Shown piece after piece: positions 7,017 through 14,855 of a stretch of 18,548 nucleotides of DNA. Under the pieces are notes generated by a model. The model was not told the origin of the DNA, ran no database searches, and worked only from the letters and a program-made list of their open reading frames with translations. The stretch lies in NCBI GenBank assembly GCA_002336405.1, contig DDEJ01000071.1:1-18548 (forward strand). Direction: 5' to 3'. This DNA is from Rhodobacteraceae bacterium UBA1957 (GTDB lineage: Bacteria; Pseudomonadota; Alphaproteobacteria; Rhodobacterales; Rhodobacteraceae). The position numbers and the translations under genes were made by a program. Positions within the stretch are counted from its first letter, which is position 1; every line of letters starts with the position of its first letter.

Positions 7017-9383
7017 TTATTCCTTGGAGTGTGACGAGGTCAAGTTCGCGTAGGTGCCCGTTGGCGTTTTGGGACGGTGAATTTCAGGAGGGTTAAAAGC
7101 GGTCAACGGCGGCAGCGGGGCGTTGTAGCTTTCGATCTGTATTAGACACGAATGCGCAATTGGCCCTTGGCCCAGTTGTGAGGTGCCTTTGTCGGGGGTG
7201 AGCACATTGGGATTGCCGTGCTTGCATATCCCGCCAGCATCCTCAGGTGTTGCCGGATCGTACCACGCGCCGGTACTCATCTGCACAACGCCCTGACGCA
7301 GGTTTGTGTCGATCCGTACTCCACCCAGACAGGCACCACGATCGTTAAACATCCTTACGATGTCGCCTGCTTTCAGGCCGCGATTGGCGGCATCTTGGGG
7401 GTTCATGTGAACCGGTTCGCGGCCCTCGATTTTGTCAGACCGGCTGTGGCTACCGTGATCAATTTGTGAATGCAGCTTGGTTTTGGGCTGGTTCGAAATT
7501 AGATGCAGGGGGTGGCGCGCTATATCTCCGCCCAACCATTCGCAAGGCGTTAGCCACGCTGGGTGCCCGGGGCAATCATCATAGCCAAAGTCCGCCACAG
7601 TCTTTGAAAAAATCTCAATTTTGCCACTTGGTGTGGCGAGGGGGTTGTTGATGGGGTCGGCGCGAAAATCACGCAGCATTACAATCGGTTCGTCTGGCGC
7701 TTTGACTTTAAACCAGCCCTCTTTGCGAAACTGTTCATAATCGGGGATGTCGATATTGGCGTTGGCGGCCCGTTCACAGGTTTGTTGATAGATCCAGCGC
7801 TGCCAGTCTTCTGCGCTGCGGCCTTCGGTGAAGCTCTCTTCGACACCCATAGCGCCTGCAATGCCGGCGAAAATTTCAAAGTCATCGCGGCTCTGCCCAT
7901 AGGGTTCGGTCAGTTTGGACATGGACACGACATAGGGGTCGCGCGGCGTCATGGCGATATCGTGACGCTCCAGCGGTGTGGTGCAGGGCAAAACGATATC
8001 GGCGCGCTTGGCCAGTGAATTCCAGCACCATTCGTTGACTATTATCGTGTCGGGCTTTGCCCAAGCACGCATTAAACGATTTAGATCTTGGTGGTGGTGA
8101 AACGGATTTCCGCCGGCCCAATAGACCAGTTTGGTATCTGGGTATTGATAGCGGACCCCGTCAAATTCGAAATCTTCCCCAGGTTTGAGCAATAAATCAC
8201 TGATCCGCGCCACTGGAATAAAGGTCTCTATTTTGTTTTTGGTTTGAGGAAAGGCGGCCCCGGGCAAAATGGTGAACTGACCACCAATGTGATTGGTGGC
8301 GCTATAGCCAAAGCCGAAACCGCCACCGGGCAGCCCGATTTGACCAACCATCGATGCCACCATGATTGCCGCCCAGAACGCCTGTTCGCCGTGGTCTTGC
8401 CGTGTCAGTGACCAACTGACCGAAATCATCGTGCGTTGTGCAACCATTCTTCTGGCCAGAGCGCGTATGGTGTCGGCTGGAATTTCGCTAATCTCGGCGG
8501 CCCAGTTGGCGGTTTTTGCAATCCCGTCGGTCTCGCCTAAAAGATAGGGCAAGAATGCGTCAAAGCCTTCGGTGTATGTGTCCAAGAACGCTTGGTTGCT
8601 GAGCCCTTCACTGTGTAGCGTATGCGCGATACCCAACAAAATCGCCGTATCGGTATTAGGGCGCGGCGCCAGCCATTCGCCGCCCACTTGGTCCAAAAGG
8701 TCGGATTTCAGCGGGCTGATATTGACAAAGGTGATGTCTGCACGGGCTGCAGCAATCAGATTTTCGCGCTGATAATGATGCCCGGTGCCGCCCTGGCAGA
8801 TCTGTCCGTTTTTAAGCGGGATGCCACCAAAGCAAACGAATAATTCGGTATTTTCCCGGATCGATTCCCAACTGGTACAGGTGTCGAGATAGCCGCGATA
8901 GCTGCCCAGAATATGGGGGACAACTGCTTCTGCGGCGGCAAAGCTGTAGGTAAATTTTGACTTCGTATAGCCGCCGATGCAATTGAGAAACCGGTGAAGT
9001 TGGCTCTGTGCGTGGTGAAACCGTCCCGCGCTTGCCCAACCATAAGAGCCACCAAAAATAGCTGAGTTCCCAAATGTGTGGCGCACGCGGTTCATCTCAT
9101 GTGCAACAAGCTTTTCGGCCTCGTCCCAAGTGACTTGCACAAACGGATCTGCTCCGCGCAGGTCACCACGGGTGCCTGGGCCGCCCTCAAGCCAGCTTTT
9201 TCGGATCATTGGGGCATCTATGCGCGTGGGGCCATGCTGCACATCAAGCATGCCACCCCCAATGGGAGAGGGATCTGTATCATGCTCAAAGCCGATGAGT
9301 TCCTGCACACGGCCATTGCTGACTTTTGCACGATATGTGCCCCAGTGGGCACTGGTCAGAGGAAGATCTTTAGTGTCAGTCAT
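7017..9383 (-). CDS. Molybdopterin oxidoreductase, BisC / DMSO-TMAO reductase family
   Basis: This is a large bis-MGD molybdoenzyme expected to reduce an S-oxide or N-oxide in the cytoplasm. The active-site block is intact (numbering from the GTG at 9464): SYGW with Tyr141 and Trp143, then Ser174 in TYSFAAAE. The Trp-to-Ser distance of 31 equals that of Trp116 and the Mo-ligand Ser147 in Rhodobacter DMSO reductase, as I recall that sequence. GRFHHAQSQ and GGYTKS between them are BisC-like. There is no N-terminal CxxC iron-sulfur motif and no twin-arginine signal, both consistent with soluble BisC-type enzymes. I chose ATG 9383, which gives 788 residues starting shortly before TSAHWG as in relatives; GTG 9464 would add 27 residues (815 in all). 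It lies in an operon with a betaine-type importer upstream and a GcvT-like gene 2 nt downstream. Confidence 0.9.
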   Translation of the reverse strand: MTDTKDLPLTSAHWGTYRAKVSNGRVQELIGFEHDTDPSPIGGGMLDVQHGPTRIDAPMIRKSWLEGGPGTRGDLRGADPFVQVTWDEAEKLVAHEMNRVRHTFGNSAIFGGSYGWASAGRFHHAQSQLHRFLNCIGGYTKSKFTYSFAAAEAVVPHILGSYRGYLDTCTSWESIRENTELFVCFGGIPLKNGQICQGGTGHHYQRENLIAAARADITFVNISPLKSDLLDQVGGEWLAPRPNTDTAILLGIAHTLHSEGLSNQAFLDTYTEGFDAFLPYLLGETDGIAKTANWAAEISEIPADTIRALARRMVAQRTMISVSWSLTRQDHGEQAFWAAIMVASMVGQIGLPGGGFGFGYSATNHIGGQFTILPGAAFPQTKNKIETFIPVARISDLLLKPGEDFEFDGVRYQYPDTKLVYWAGGNPFHHHQDLNRLMRAWAKPDTIIVNEWCWNSLAKRADIVLPCTTPLERHDIAMTPRDPYVVSMSKLTEPYGQSRDDFEIFAGIAGAMGVEESFTEGRSAEDWQRWIYQQTCERAANANIDIPDYEQFRKEGWFKVKAPDEPIVMLRDFRADPINNPLATPSGKIEIFSKTVADFGYDDCPGHPAWLTPCEWLGGDIARHPLHLISNQPKTKLHSQIDHGSHSRSDKIEGREPVHMNPQDAANRGLKAGDIVRMFNDRGACLGGVRIDTNLRQGVVQMSTGAWYDPATPEDAGGICKHGNPNVLTPDKGTSQLGQGPIAHSCLIQIESYNAPLPPLTAFNPPEIHRPKTPTGTYANLTSSHSKE

Positions 9384-9476
9384 GACGGGTGCTTTCGGTT
9401 TTTTCACTGTGCCCCGGCAAGGTGTACGCGCCACCGCCGCGATAGGGCCAATTATTTTGGTCACGGTAAAGTTTGA

Positions 9477-11555
9477 TCATTGAACCTCTAACCCTAACTC
9501 CGCTTGACGCTTTTTGCTCCAGCCTTGGGTCATGCGATCAGCTATGATGGCGATGATGGCCATGCAAAGTCCCGCAACAATGCCGATTCCGAAATTGCCA
9601 TCACTCAGTCCAATATATACGATCTGTTCCAGACCGTTTGTACCCACCAATGCCGCAATAACCAGCATGGCGATTGCATACATAATAGTCTGATTAAGCC
9701 CCAGCATCATCACCGGCAGCGCCAGCGGGATTTTAACCTGCCACAGCAGCTGCCACCGGGTCGCCCCCATCATATTGCCGGCCTCAATCACGGTTTCGGG
9801 CAGGTTGCGCAGACCGTGCTCGGCATAGCGGATCGCTGGCACAAACGCATAGGCGATAATGGCCAGCAGGCCAGTAAATTCACCAATTTTAAACACCATC
9901 ACGAACGGTATCAGGATGACGAAAAGCGGCATCGTTTGCATCGTGTCATTGATCGGACGTACAAAGGCTGACACCTTGTCATTGTGGGCGGCCCAAATGC
10001 CGATGGTGGTGCCAAACACAAACGAAATGATCGCGGCTATCCCGCAAAGATAGACCGACAACATTGCCTCTGCCCAATTGCCAGTAACCACCATAAAGCC
10101 AAGCCCCAGCGCCGTACCAAGACCCAAAGCGCGACCGCCGATCTTCCAGCCGATGAAAGTATATATTAAAATCACGCATGGCCAAGGGATAGAGGTCAGC
10201 CCGAAATATAAAAATACTGCAAATAACATTACCACAATGCCAGCAATAGTTTTGCCGCGCATTCCACACCAAAGCGCGATGGCGGCCATTGCGAGCGCAT
10301 AGACAACTTTGTGTGTGGCCGTCAGTGCAAAGCCCCAAGTGAACGGGCTCACCGCGCCTTGCAGGCCAATTTTGAGTGGCAGCATAACAAAGAAAAAAGC
10401 CGAGGTTTTGAGCGCTTCGATCTGGGGGCGGTAGTTCACGATCAGATAGGTTAAGCCTTCGTTCATCGACCTTCCCGGGCTCCAGACGTTGTCGCGTGGC
10501 CAGTCGGCCAGCACGTTGAACACCTGTGCCAAGCCAAACAGCAGCGTCGCGCCAATGATGGCGACAGCCCACATGCGGTAGCGTTGCAGTACCGTTTTTT
10601 CGGATGGGTCATACAGGTTTGATCGTTGCGCCAAACCACAGGTGACGCGGTCGATTACCATTGCCATTAGGGCGATGACCATGCCGACCAGCAGGCTCTC
10701 TCCGAATTGCGCCTTGCGGATTGTTGACAGGACTTCCCAGCCGATATCGGACGTGCCACCAATGATCGACGCGATGATTACCATGCTCAGTGATGCCATC
10801 GTCGCTTGATTGACCCCCAGTAGAATTTGCTTGCGGCACGACGGAACACGCACCTGCCAAAACAACTGGCCTGGGGTTGCCCCGGACATCAGGCCCGATT
10901 CTATGACCTCTGGTGCGACACTGCGCAGACCGATCATCGTATTGCGCACCATCGGTGGAAATGAATACAGTACGCTGGCGATTAAGCCAACGACCGTGCC
11001 AAAACCGAACAGCAATAAAATGGGTAGCAAATATGCAAACGCCGGCACCGTCTGGAACAGGTCAAGCGCGGGCATGATCGCCCGTTCTGCGCGGTCAGAA
11101 TAAAACCCCCAAACGCCGACAGAAAACCCCACGAAAATCGCAAGTGGGACAGAAATTGCCACCAGCGACAGCGAATTCATGCTTTCTTCCCAGTAGCCGA
11201 TCACCACCATATAGAGGGTCGCGCCCAGCGTGAAGGCGGCCAATCGCCATCCCGTTGCCACAAAGGCCACCACACAAAATAGAAACATTGTGACCGCCCA
11301 AGGCAGCCCGCTCAGAATTTTTTGCACGACCCATATTGGCCATTCAAGCACCCAAGATATGCCCATAAAAAACCAACCAAAGTGTTTGACCATCCAGTCC
11401 ATCATCACATTCAACCAATCTGAAAACGGAAAGATTAAAGCGTCTGGATATTCGATGAGCCAGCCCCAGTGATCCTTGGCGGCAATGCACCCTAAGGTCA
11501 CTACGATTACTGCCAGCCAATGGAAAAAGCTGCGCTCTATGGATCCGAGTTTCAT
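9477..11555 (-). CDS. Glycine betaine/TMAO-type ABC transporter permease, two permease domains fused
   Basis: This is the membrane channel of the ABC importer. At 692 residues it is about twice the size of a ProW/OpuAB subunit, because it holds two BPD_transp_1 domains in one chain. Each carries an EAA coupling loop: residues about 216-239 (EVIESGLMSGATPGQ) and about 587-613 (ETVIEAGNMMGATRW). Many hydrophobic helices flank them, with a long hydrophobic linker at about 325-500. One polypeptide can therefore supply both halves of the usual permease dimer. It starts 2 nt after the ATPase stop (TAG CG ATG). The same fused layout is known in TMAO importers of the TmoW type, which I recall but cannot align here. 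The substrate is probably a small quaternary or methylated onium compound. Confidence 0.92.
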   Translation of the reverse strand: MKLGSIERSFFHWLAVIVVTLGCIAAKDHWGWLIEYPDALIFPFSDWLNVMMDWMVKHFGWFFMGISWVLEWPIWVVQKILSGLPWAVTMFLFCVVAFVATGWRLAAFTLGATLYMVVIGYWEESMNSLSLVAISVPLAIFVGFSVGVWGFYSDRAERAIMPALDLFQTVPAFAYLLPILLLFGFGTVVGLIASVLYSFPPMVRNTMIGLRSVAPEVIESGLMSGATPGQLFWQVRVPSCRKQILLGVNQATMASLSMVIIASIIGGTSDIGWEVLSTIRKAQFGESLLVGMVIALMAMVIDRVTCGLAQRSNLYDPSEKTVLQRYRMWAVAIIGATLLFGLAQVFNVLADWPRDNVWSPGRSMNEGLTYLIVNYRPQIEALKTSAFFFVMLPLKIGLQGAVSPFTWGFALTATHKVVYALAMAAIALWCGMRGKTIAGIVVMLFAVFLYFGLTSIPWPCVILIYTFIGWKIGGRALGLGTALGLGFMVVTGNWAEAMLSVYLCGIAAIISFVFGTTIGIWAAHNDKVSAFVRPINDTMQTMPLFVILIPFVMVFKIGEFTGLLAIIAYAFVPAIRYAEHGLRNLPETVIEAGNMMGATRWQLLWQVKIPLALPVMMLGLNQTIMYAIAMLVIAALVGTNGLEQIVYIGLSDGNFGIGIVAGLCMAIIAIIADRMTQGWSKKRQAELGLEVQ

Positions 11556-11557
11556 CG

Positions 11558-12652
11558 CTAGGCCTGAACTATTTTTGGGGCTGCGCCGGAGTCATCGTTG
11601 CTGCCAGAGGCCAAAGCTTTGACAACGCCGCGCGCGGTTGCAATGCCAAGAATGGATCCATCTTTGGCCTCGACGGCGAGACCTTGCTCGTTATCGGCGA
11701 GATAGCGCAGCAGTTTTTCGACCAAGGTCTCACCTGAAACCCGCTTTAGTGCGTCGATCGGCCCTTCCGGTTTTTCCACAATGTCGGTGGCGGTGAGAAT
11801 AGTTTCCCACGGCACATCCAGGGTAAACTTGCGAATGTAGTCGTCCACAGGGTTCAGGATCAGATCAACGGGGCGTCCGATCTGAACAATCGCCCCGTCG
11901 CGCATGATTGCCATCCGGTCCGCCAACCTCAGAGCCTCGTGAAAATCGTGGGTGATAAAAACAATGGATTTGTGCAGCTTCGACTGAATGTGTAAAAACT
12001 CGTCTTGCATTTGCCTGCGGATCAACGGATCCAGTGCCGAGAATGGTTCGTCTAGAAACCAGATATCAGGCTCAACGGCTAGGGATCGGGCAATGCCGAC
12101 GCGTTGCTGTTGCCCGCCAGAAAGCTGTTTGGGATAGTTGTTTTCGCGCCCCTGCAAGCCCACCAGTTCAATCACACGTTTCGCCTGAGCATAGCGTTCT
12201 TGCTCGGGTTTTCCTTGCAGTTTTAACGGGAAGGCAACGTTGTCGATGACAGACAAATGCGGCATCAGGCCAAAGCTTTGAAACACCATGCCCATTTTGT
12301 GGCGCCGGATGTCGATTAGGTCTTCGGCGCTTTTCTCAAGCAGGTTTTCCCCGTCTAGAATGATCTCGCCAGCCGTCGGTTCGACCAAACGTGACAGGCA
12401 GCGTACGATTGTGGATTTTCCGGACCCGGAAAGACCCATGATGACGAAGATCTCTCCGGCATGGACGTCAAAACTGACATTGGCGTTTGCGACGATATGT
12501 TGTTGTTTGCGAATGGTGTCGGCGTGCGTCGCGGCATCACTGACTTGACCATTTGCTTTGTTAAAAAATTTTTCAGGCCCGGACCCGTATACCTTCCAGA
12601 CGTTTCGGCACGACAGCTTGACCTGTTTACTGTCTGCAACGTTGGTTTTCAT
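11558..12652 (-). CDS. Glycine betaine/TMAO-type ABC transporter ATP-binding protein (ProV family)
   Basis: This is the motor subunit of the importer. In the 364-residue protein the Walker A GLSGSGKST is at 73-81, the Q-loop Gln at 125, the LSGGQ signature at 178-182, Walker B with FLDE at 199-202, SALD at 205-208 and the switch His at 235. As in E. coli ProV, about 55 residues precede the core, and a C-terminal region (about 300-350) resembles the CBS regulatory part. That region is short and seems to hold at most one CBS-like unit rather than two. An AGGAGA ribosome-binding site precedes ATG 12652. It lies between the binding-protein gene (123 nt gap with a hairpin) and the fused permease (2 nt gap). 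Confidence 0.95.
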   Translation of the reverse strand: MKTNVADSKQVKLSCRNVWKVYGSGPEKFFNKANGQVSDAATHADTIRKQQHIVANANVSFDVHAGEIFVIMGLSGSGKSTIVRCLSRLVEPTAGEIILDGENLLEKSAEDLIDIRRHKMGMVFQSFGLMPHLSVIDNVAFPLKLQGKPEQERYAQAKRVIELVGLQGRENNYPKQLSGGQQQRVGIARSLAVEPDIWFLDEPFSALDPLIRRQMQDEFLHIQSKLHKSIVFITHDFHEALRLADRMAIMRDGAIVQIGRPVDLILNPVDDYIRKFTLDVPWETILTATDIVEKPEGPIDALKRVSGETLVEKLLRYLADNEQGLAVEAKDGSILGIATARGVVKALASGSNDDSGAAPKIVQA

Positions 12653-12726
12653 CCCGGGTCTCCTAATGACTTTGCACAGCGAGCTGACAACGTGATCTTG
12701 TGTTAAGTTTTTCTGTATTTATTGCG

Positions 12727-12758
12727 CAGGGACGACAGCGATTATGATGCCGTCCCTG
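12727..12758 (-). promoter_or_regulatory. Intercistronic stem-loop after the binding-protein gene
   Basis: CAGGGACG at 12727-12734 and CGTCCCTG at 12751-12758 form a perfect 8-bp stem with a 16-nt loop, in which a further GC pair may stack. It lies just after the stop of the binding-protein gene and before the ATPase gene. No T-run follows on the minus strand, so it is more likely a partial terminator or an RNA-stabilising hairpin. Such elements commonly keep binding-protein mRNA in excess over the membrane subunits. Confidence 0.55.
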
Positions 12759-12775
12759 TTGTTCAATTGGATAAT

Positions 12776-13726
12776 TTACTGCATTGCAGCCTCAATCCAT
12801 GGCTGCCAACGGCCTTCGTTATTGGCAAGCCACTCTGCGGCCACTTCATGAATATCACGGCCGTTATTGTCGACTTCAAGAATACCAGCATTTTGGTCGT
12901 CATTCGACAGGGTCATCATAGACAGCATTTTAAAGGCTGCGGGCCATTTGTCTTCAAAGCCGCTCCAGGCCACCTTGTTCACCGTCGCCTGTGCGAACCC
13001 GCATGCGTTATCTTTTTCTTGGGTTTCTTCGACGCAATCGCCTTCAATCGGGGTCCATTCGACCCAGTTGAAATCATGTGCGGCAAAGATCCAATGTGGT
13101 TGCCACATCATCGAAATAATCGGTGCTTCTGTGGCCATTGCTGAGGTTAGCTCTGCGATCATTGCGCCTTCGCTGCCGCCTGCAATTGTCTTGAAGGGCA
13201 GGTCAATGCCGTCCACTACATCCCGCGACCGGGTGCCCCAATCCGCCGGGTATGTAATCAAACGGCCGTTGGGAAAAGTCTCTGCCGTCGCAAAAGCCTG
13301 CGCACAGTCATAGAGCGCCTGATAGTCTGGCAGACCAGGGCATCGCTCTTCCATGTAGGGGGGATAGATCCAGCCCTCTTTAGGTTCTAGGCCCAGATCT
13401 CCCAAAACAACAATTTCGCCGCTCTCGACCATTTTGGGGTAAAGATCCCCAACATTGTTACTCCAGACTTCAGCCTGAAAATGCAGGTTACCCTGCGCGA
13501 GGCCAGGATGCTGCGGCAGGGCACCGGCGCTGACATATTCGATGTTATAGCCCATTTTCTCAAGCAGAGCACCGGCAATTTTGGTTGATACGTGCTGACC
13601 TGTCCAGTCGTTCATGATAACTTTAATTGGATCAGGCGATTCTGGAACATCGGCAAACGCTGCTGTCCCGCTTGCTGCGAGTAGCGCTGCGGCGACAAAC
13701 GCCGGGATGTTGAGTTTATAAGACAT
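12776..13726 (-). CDS. Periplasmic binding protein of a betaine/TMAO-type ABC transporter (OpuAC/TmoX-like)
   Basis: This receptor captures the ligand in the periplasm for the adjacent ABC importer. ATG 13726 gives 316 residues with a signal peptide (cleavage after AFA, about residue 25). It is chosen over an upstream in-frame GTG at 13810 because of a GGAGG site at 13731-13735, 4 nt away. The upstream start would also put residues before the signal peptide and overlap the promoter. NDWTGQH at 39-45, AEVWSNNVGD at 85-94, ADWGTRSRD at 161-169 and MMWQPHW at 206-212 supply many Trp residues, which suits the aromatic box that binds quaternary ammonium or TMAO in this family. Cys at 129, 141, 231 and 242 may form disulfides. 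The ligand is inferred, not known. Confidence 0.92.
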   Translation of the reverse strand: MSYKLNIPAFVAAALLAASGTAAFADVPESPDPIKVIMNDWTGQHVSTKIAGALLEKMGYNIEYVSAGALPQHPGLAQGNLHFQAEVWSNNVGDLYPKMVESGEIVVLGDLGLEPKEGWIYPPYMEERCPGLPDYQALYDCAQAFATAETFPNGRLITYPADWGTRSRDVVDGIDLPFKTIAGGSEGAMIAELTSAMATEAPIISMMWQPHWIFAAHDFNWVEWTPIEGDCVEETQEKDNACGFAQATVNKVAWSGFEDKWPAAFKMLSMMTLSNDDQNAGILEVDNNGRDIHEVAAEWLANNEGRWQPWIEAAMQ

Positions 13727-13796
13727 TTTTCCTCCATACGATGGCAGGCAGAGCATTTTTCGAGGTGTCCTGCGCATCTGATTTCTCCCACTGTGC

Positions 13797-13830
13797 AAAA
13801 AACTTACCATCAGAAAGTTTTTTATGTCAA
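13797..13830 (-). promoter_or_regulatory. Candidate promoter and operator for the importer operon
   Basis: On the minus strand a consensus -35 TTGACA (13825-13830) is followed, after 17-18 nt, by a weak -10 (GTAAGT or TAAGTT, 13801-13807). A perfect 9-bp inverted repeat, AAAAAACTT (13797-13805) and AAGTTTTTT (13815-13823), lies in and just beyond the spacer. A repressor bound there would block polymerase. The divergent BetI-like gene starts 79 nt away, so it is the natural candidate, but binding is inferred. Confidence 0.5.
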
Positions 13831-13908
13831 TAATTAGTTGTTGTGCTGCCCCCTGTGATTAACTTAGCCTGAGATTAAGACCTCGAGTTCAACGCAAGGC
13901 ACCGCGAA

Positions 13909-14592
13909 ATGCAAACAAAGTCGATCCGTTCCATCCGGCGAGCAGAGCTTTCACGCGCGGCTTTTGAGGCTGTGGTGCGCTATGGGTTGCGCAAGACCAC
14001 GCTGGAAAAAGTCGGTGACCTCGCAGGCGTATCCAAAGGCGTGGTCTTGCACCACTTCAAGGATAAAAGTGCGCTGTTAGAGGCCGTTTTCCGCCGGTCA
14101 AACACTGTCCTTACGGCATCTTTGGTGGAACTATATCGTCATGCGGACTCGCCGATAGAGCGATTATGGGCAATCATTATCGCTAATTTCTCTGAAGCGA
14201 TATATAATCGCAGGGTCTGCCAAGCTTGGGTGTCCCTGGCTGCCGAAATTCCTCATAGTACGCAGTGCCAGCGCATACAGACCGCTTGTAATGCCCGTAT
14301 TCACAGCAATCTTCGCCATGAATTGAAACATTTTCTCAACAAGGATGATGCCGAGAGATCTGCCCGGCAACTTGGAATGTTGATTGATGGCATCTGGCTC
14401 CGGGGTGGGTTGAATGCCACTCCTCTAACCAGTAATTCAGCGATAGCTGAGATGGAATATGCGATCTTTAAACTTTTGCCAGCTGATAAAGACAGCATCG
14501 AAAAGCACAAAAAGGCGCGTGAAAAAATAGAAAATGTTGCTAAAATAATTTTGAACTCAAATATTTATAAAGAAAATGCGCCTCAGGCTTGA
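13909..14592 (+). CDS. BetI-like TetR-family transcriptional regulator
   Basis: The 227-residue protein has an N-terminal TetR helix-turn-helix at about 28-58 (TTLEKVGDLAGVSKG, then HHFKDKSALLEAV). Its C-terminal ligand domain follows BetI closely: RRVCQAWVSLAAE at 101-113, the SNLRHEL helix at 133-139 and LIDGIWLRGGL at 158-168. BetI represses choline-to-betaine genes and releases DNA when choline is bound. This protein is longer than the usual 195-200 residues of BetI, through a charged tail after about 190. It is transcribed away from the importer operon and precedes the GMC oxidoreductase by 263 nt. The inducer is probably the imported compound or an alcohol derived from it. An AAGG about 9 nt before the ATG is a modest ribosome-binding site. 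Confidence 0.9.
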   Translation: MQTKSIRSIRRAELSRAAFEAVVRYGLRKTTLEKVGDLAGVSKGVVLHHFKDKSALLEAVFRRSNTVLTASLVELYRHADSPIERLWAIIIANFSEAIYNRRVCQAWVSLAAEIPHSTQCQRIQTACNARIHSNLRHELKHFLNKDDAERSARQLGMLIDGIWLRGGLNATPLTSNSAIAEMEYAIFKLLPADKDSIEKHKKAREKIENVAKIILNSNIYKENAPQA

Positions 14593-14664
14593 TGCCGTCG
14601 CTAGATGTGGGGGCTGCAGGCAGAGCACGCCACGCTGTATAATTATTTACCCTAAATAAAAAAC

Positions 14665-14711
14665 TGACCACTGGTCAATACATTGACCTGAAATCAATAT
14701 CACTTTATAGA
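14665..14711 (+). promoter_or_regulatory. Promoter and palindromic operator upstream of the GMC oxidoreductase gene
   Basis: The palindrome TGACCA-C-TGGTCA (14665-14677) sits 5 nt before a -35-like TTGACC (14683-14688), which itself repeats the TGACC half-site. A spacer of exactly 17 nt leads to TATAGA (14706-14711) as -10. The layout is that of a TetR-type operator abutting a sigma-70 promoter, and the nearest regulator is the BetI-like protein encoded just upstream. The 145 nt between the promoter and the GTG start hold no gene. Confidence 0.55.
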
Positions 14712-14855
14712 TTCTAAAAGGCACGTTGCGCGGTTTGTCCTGCCTTCTAGGTGCGGGCAATGGTCAAACAGCACAGTGACCGTTTGAAAATCTTGTTCTC
14801 TCTCGCACATAAATGTGCACAGGAGCCGAACAACGTGGTGGGTGAGGGATAGACC

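Noticed and set aside
9384..9464. GTG start at 9464 for the molybdoenzyme
   Set aside because: The extra 27 residues carry no motif or Tat signal, and relatives start just before TSAHWG. It has no good ribosome-binding site, although the short gap to the permease keeps it possible.
13727..13810. Longer start (GTG 13810) for the ABC binding protein
   Set aside because: It would place 28 residues before a clear signal peptide and overlap the promoter repeat. The ATG at 13726 has a GGAGG site 4 nt upstream.
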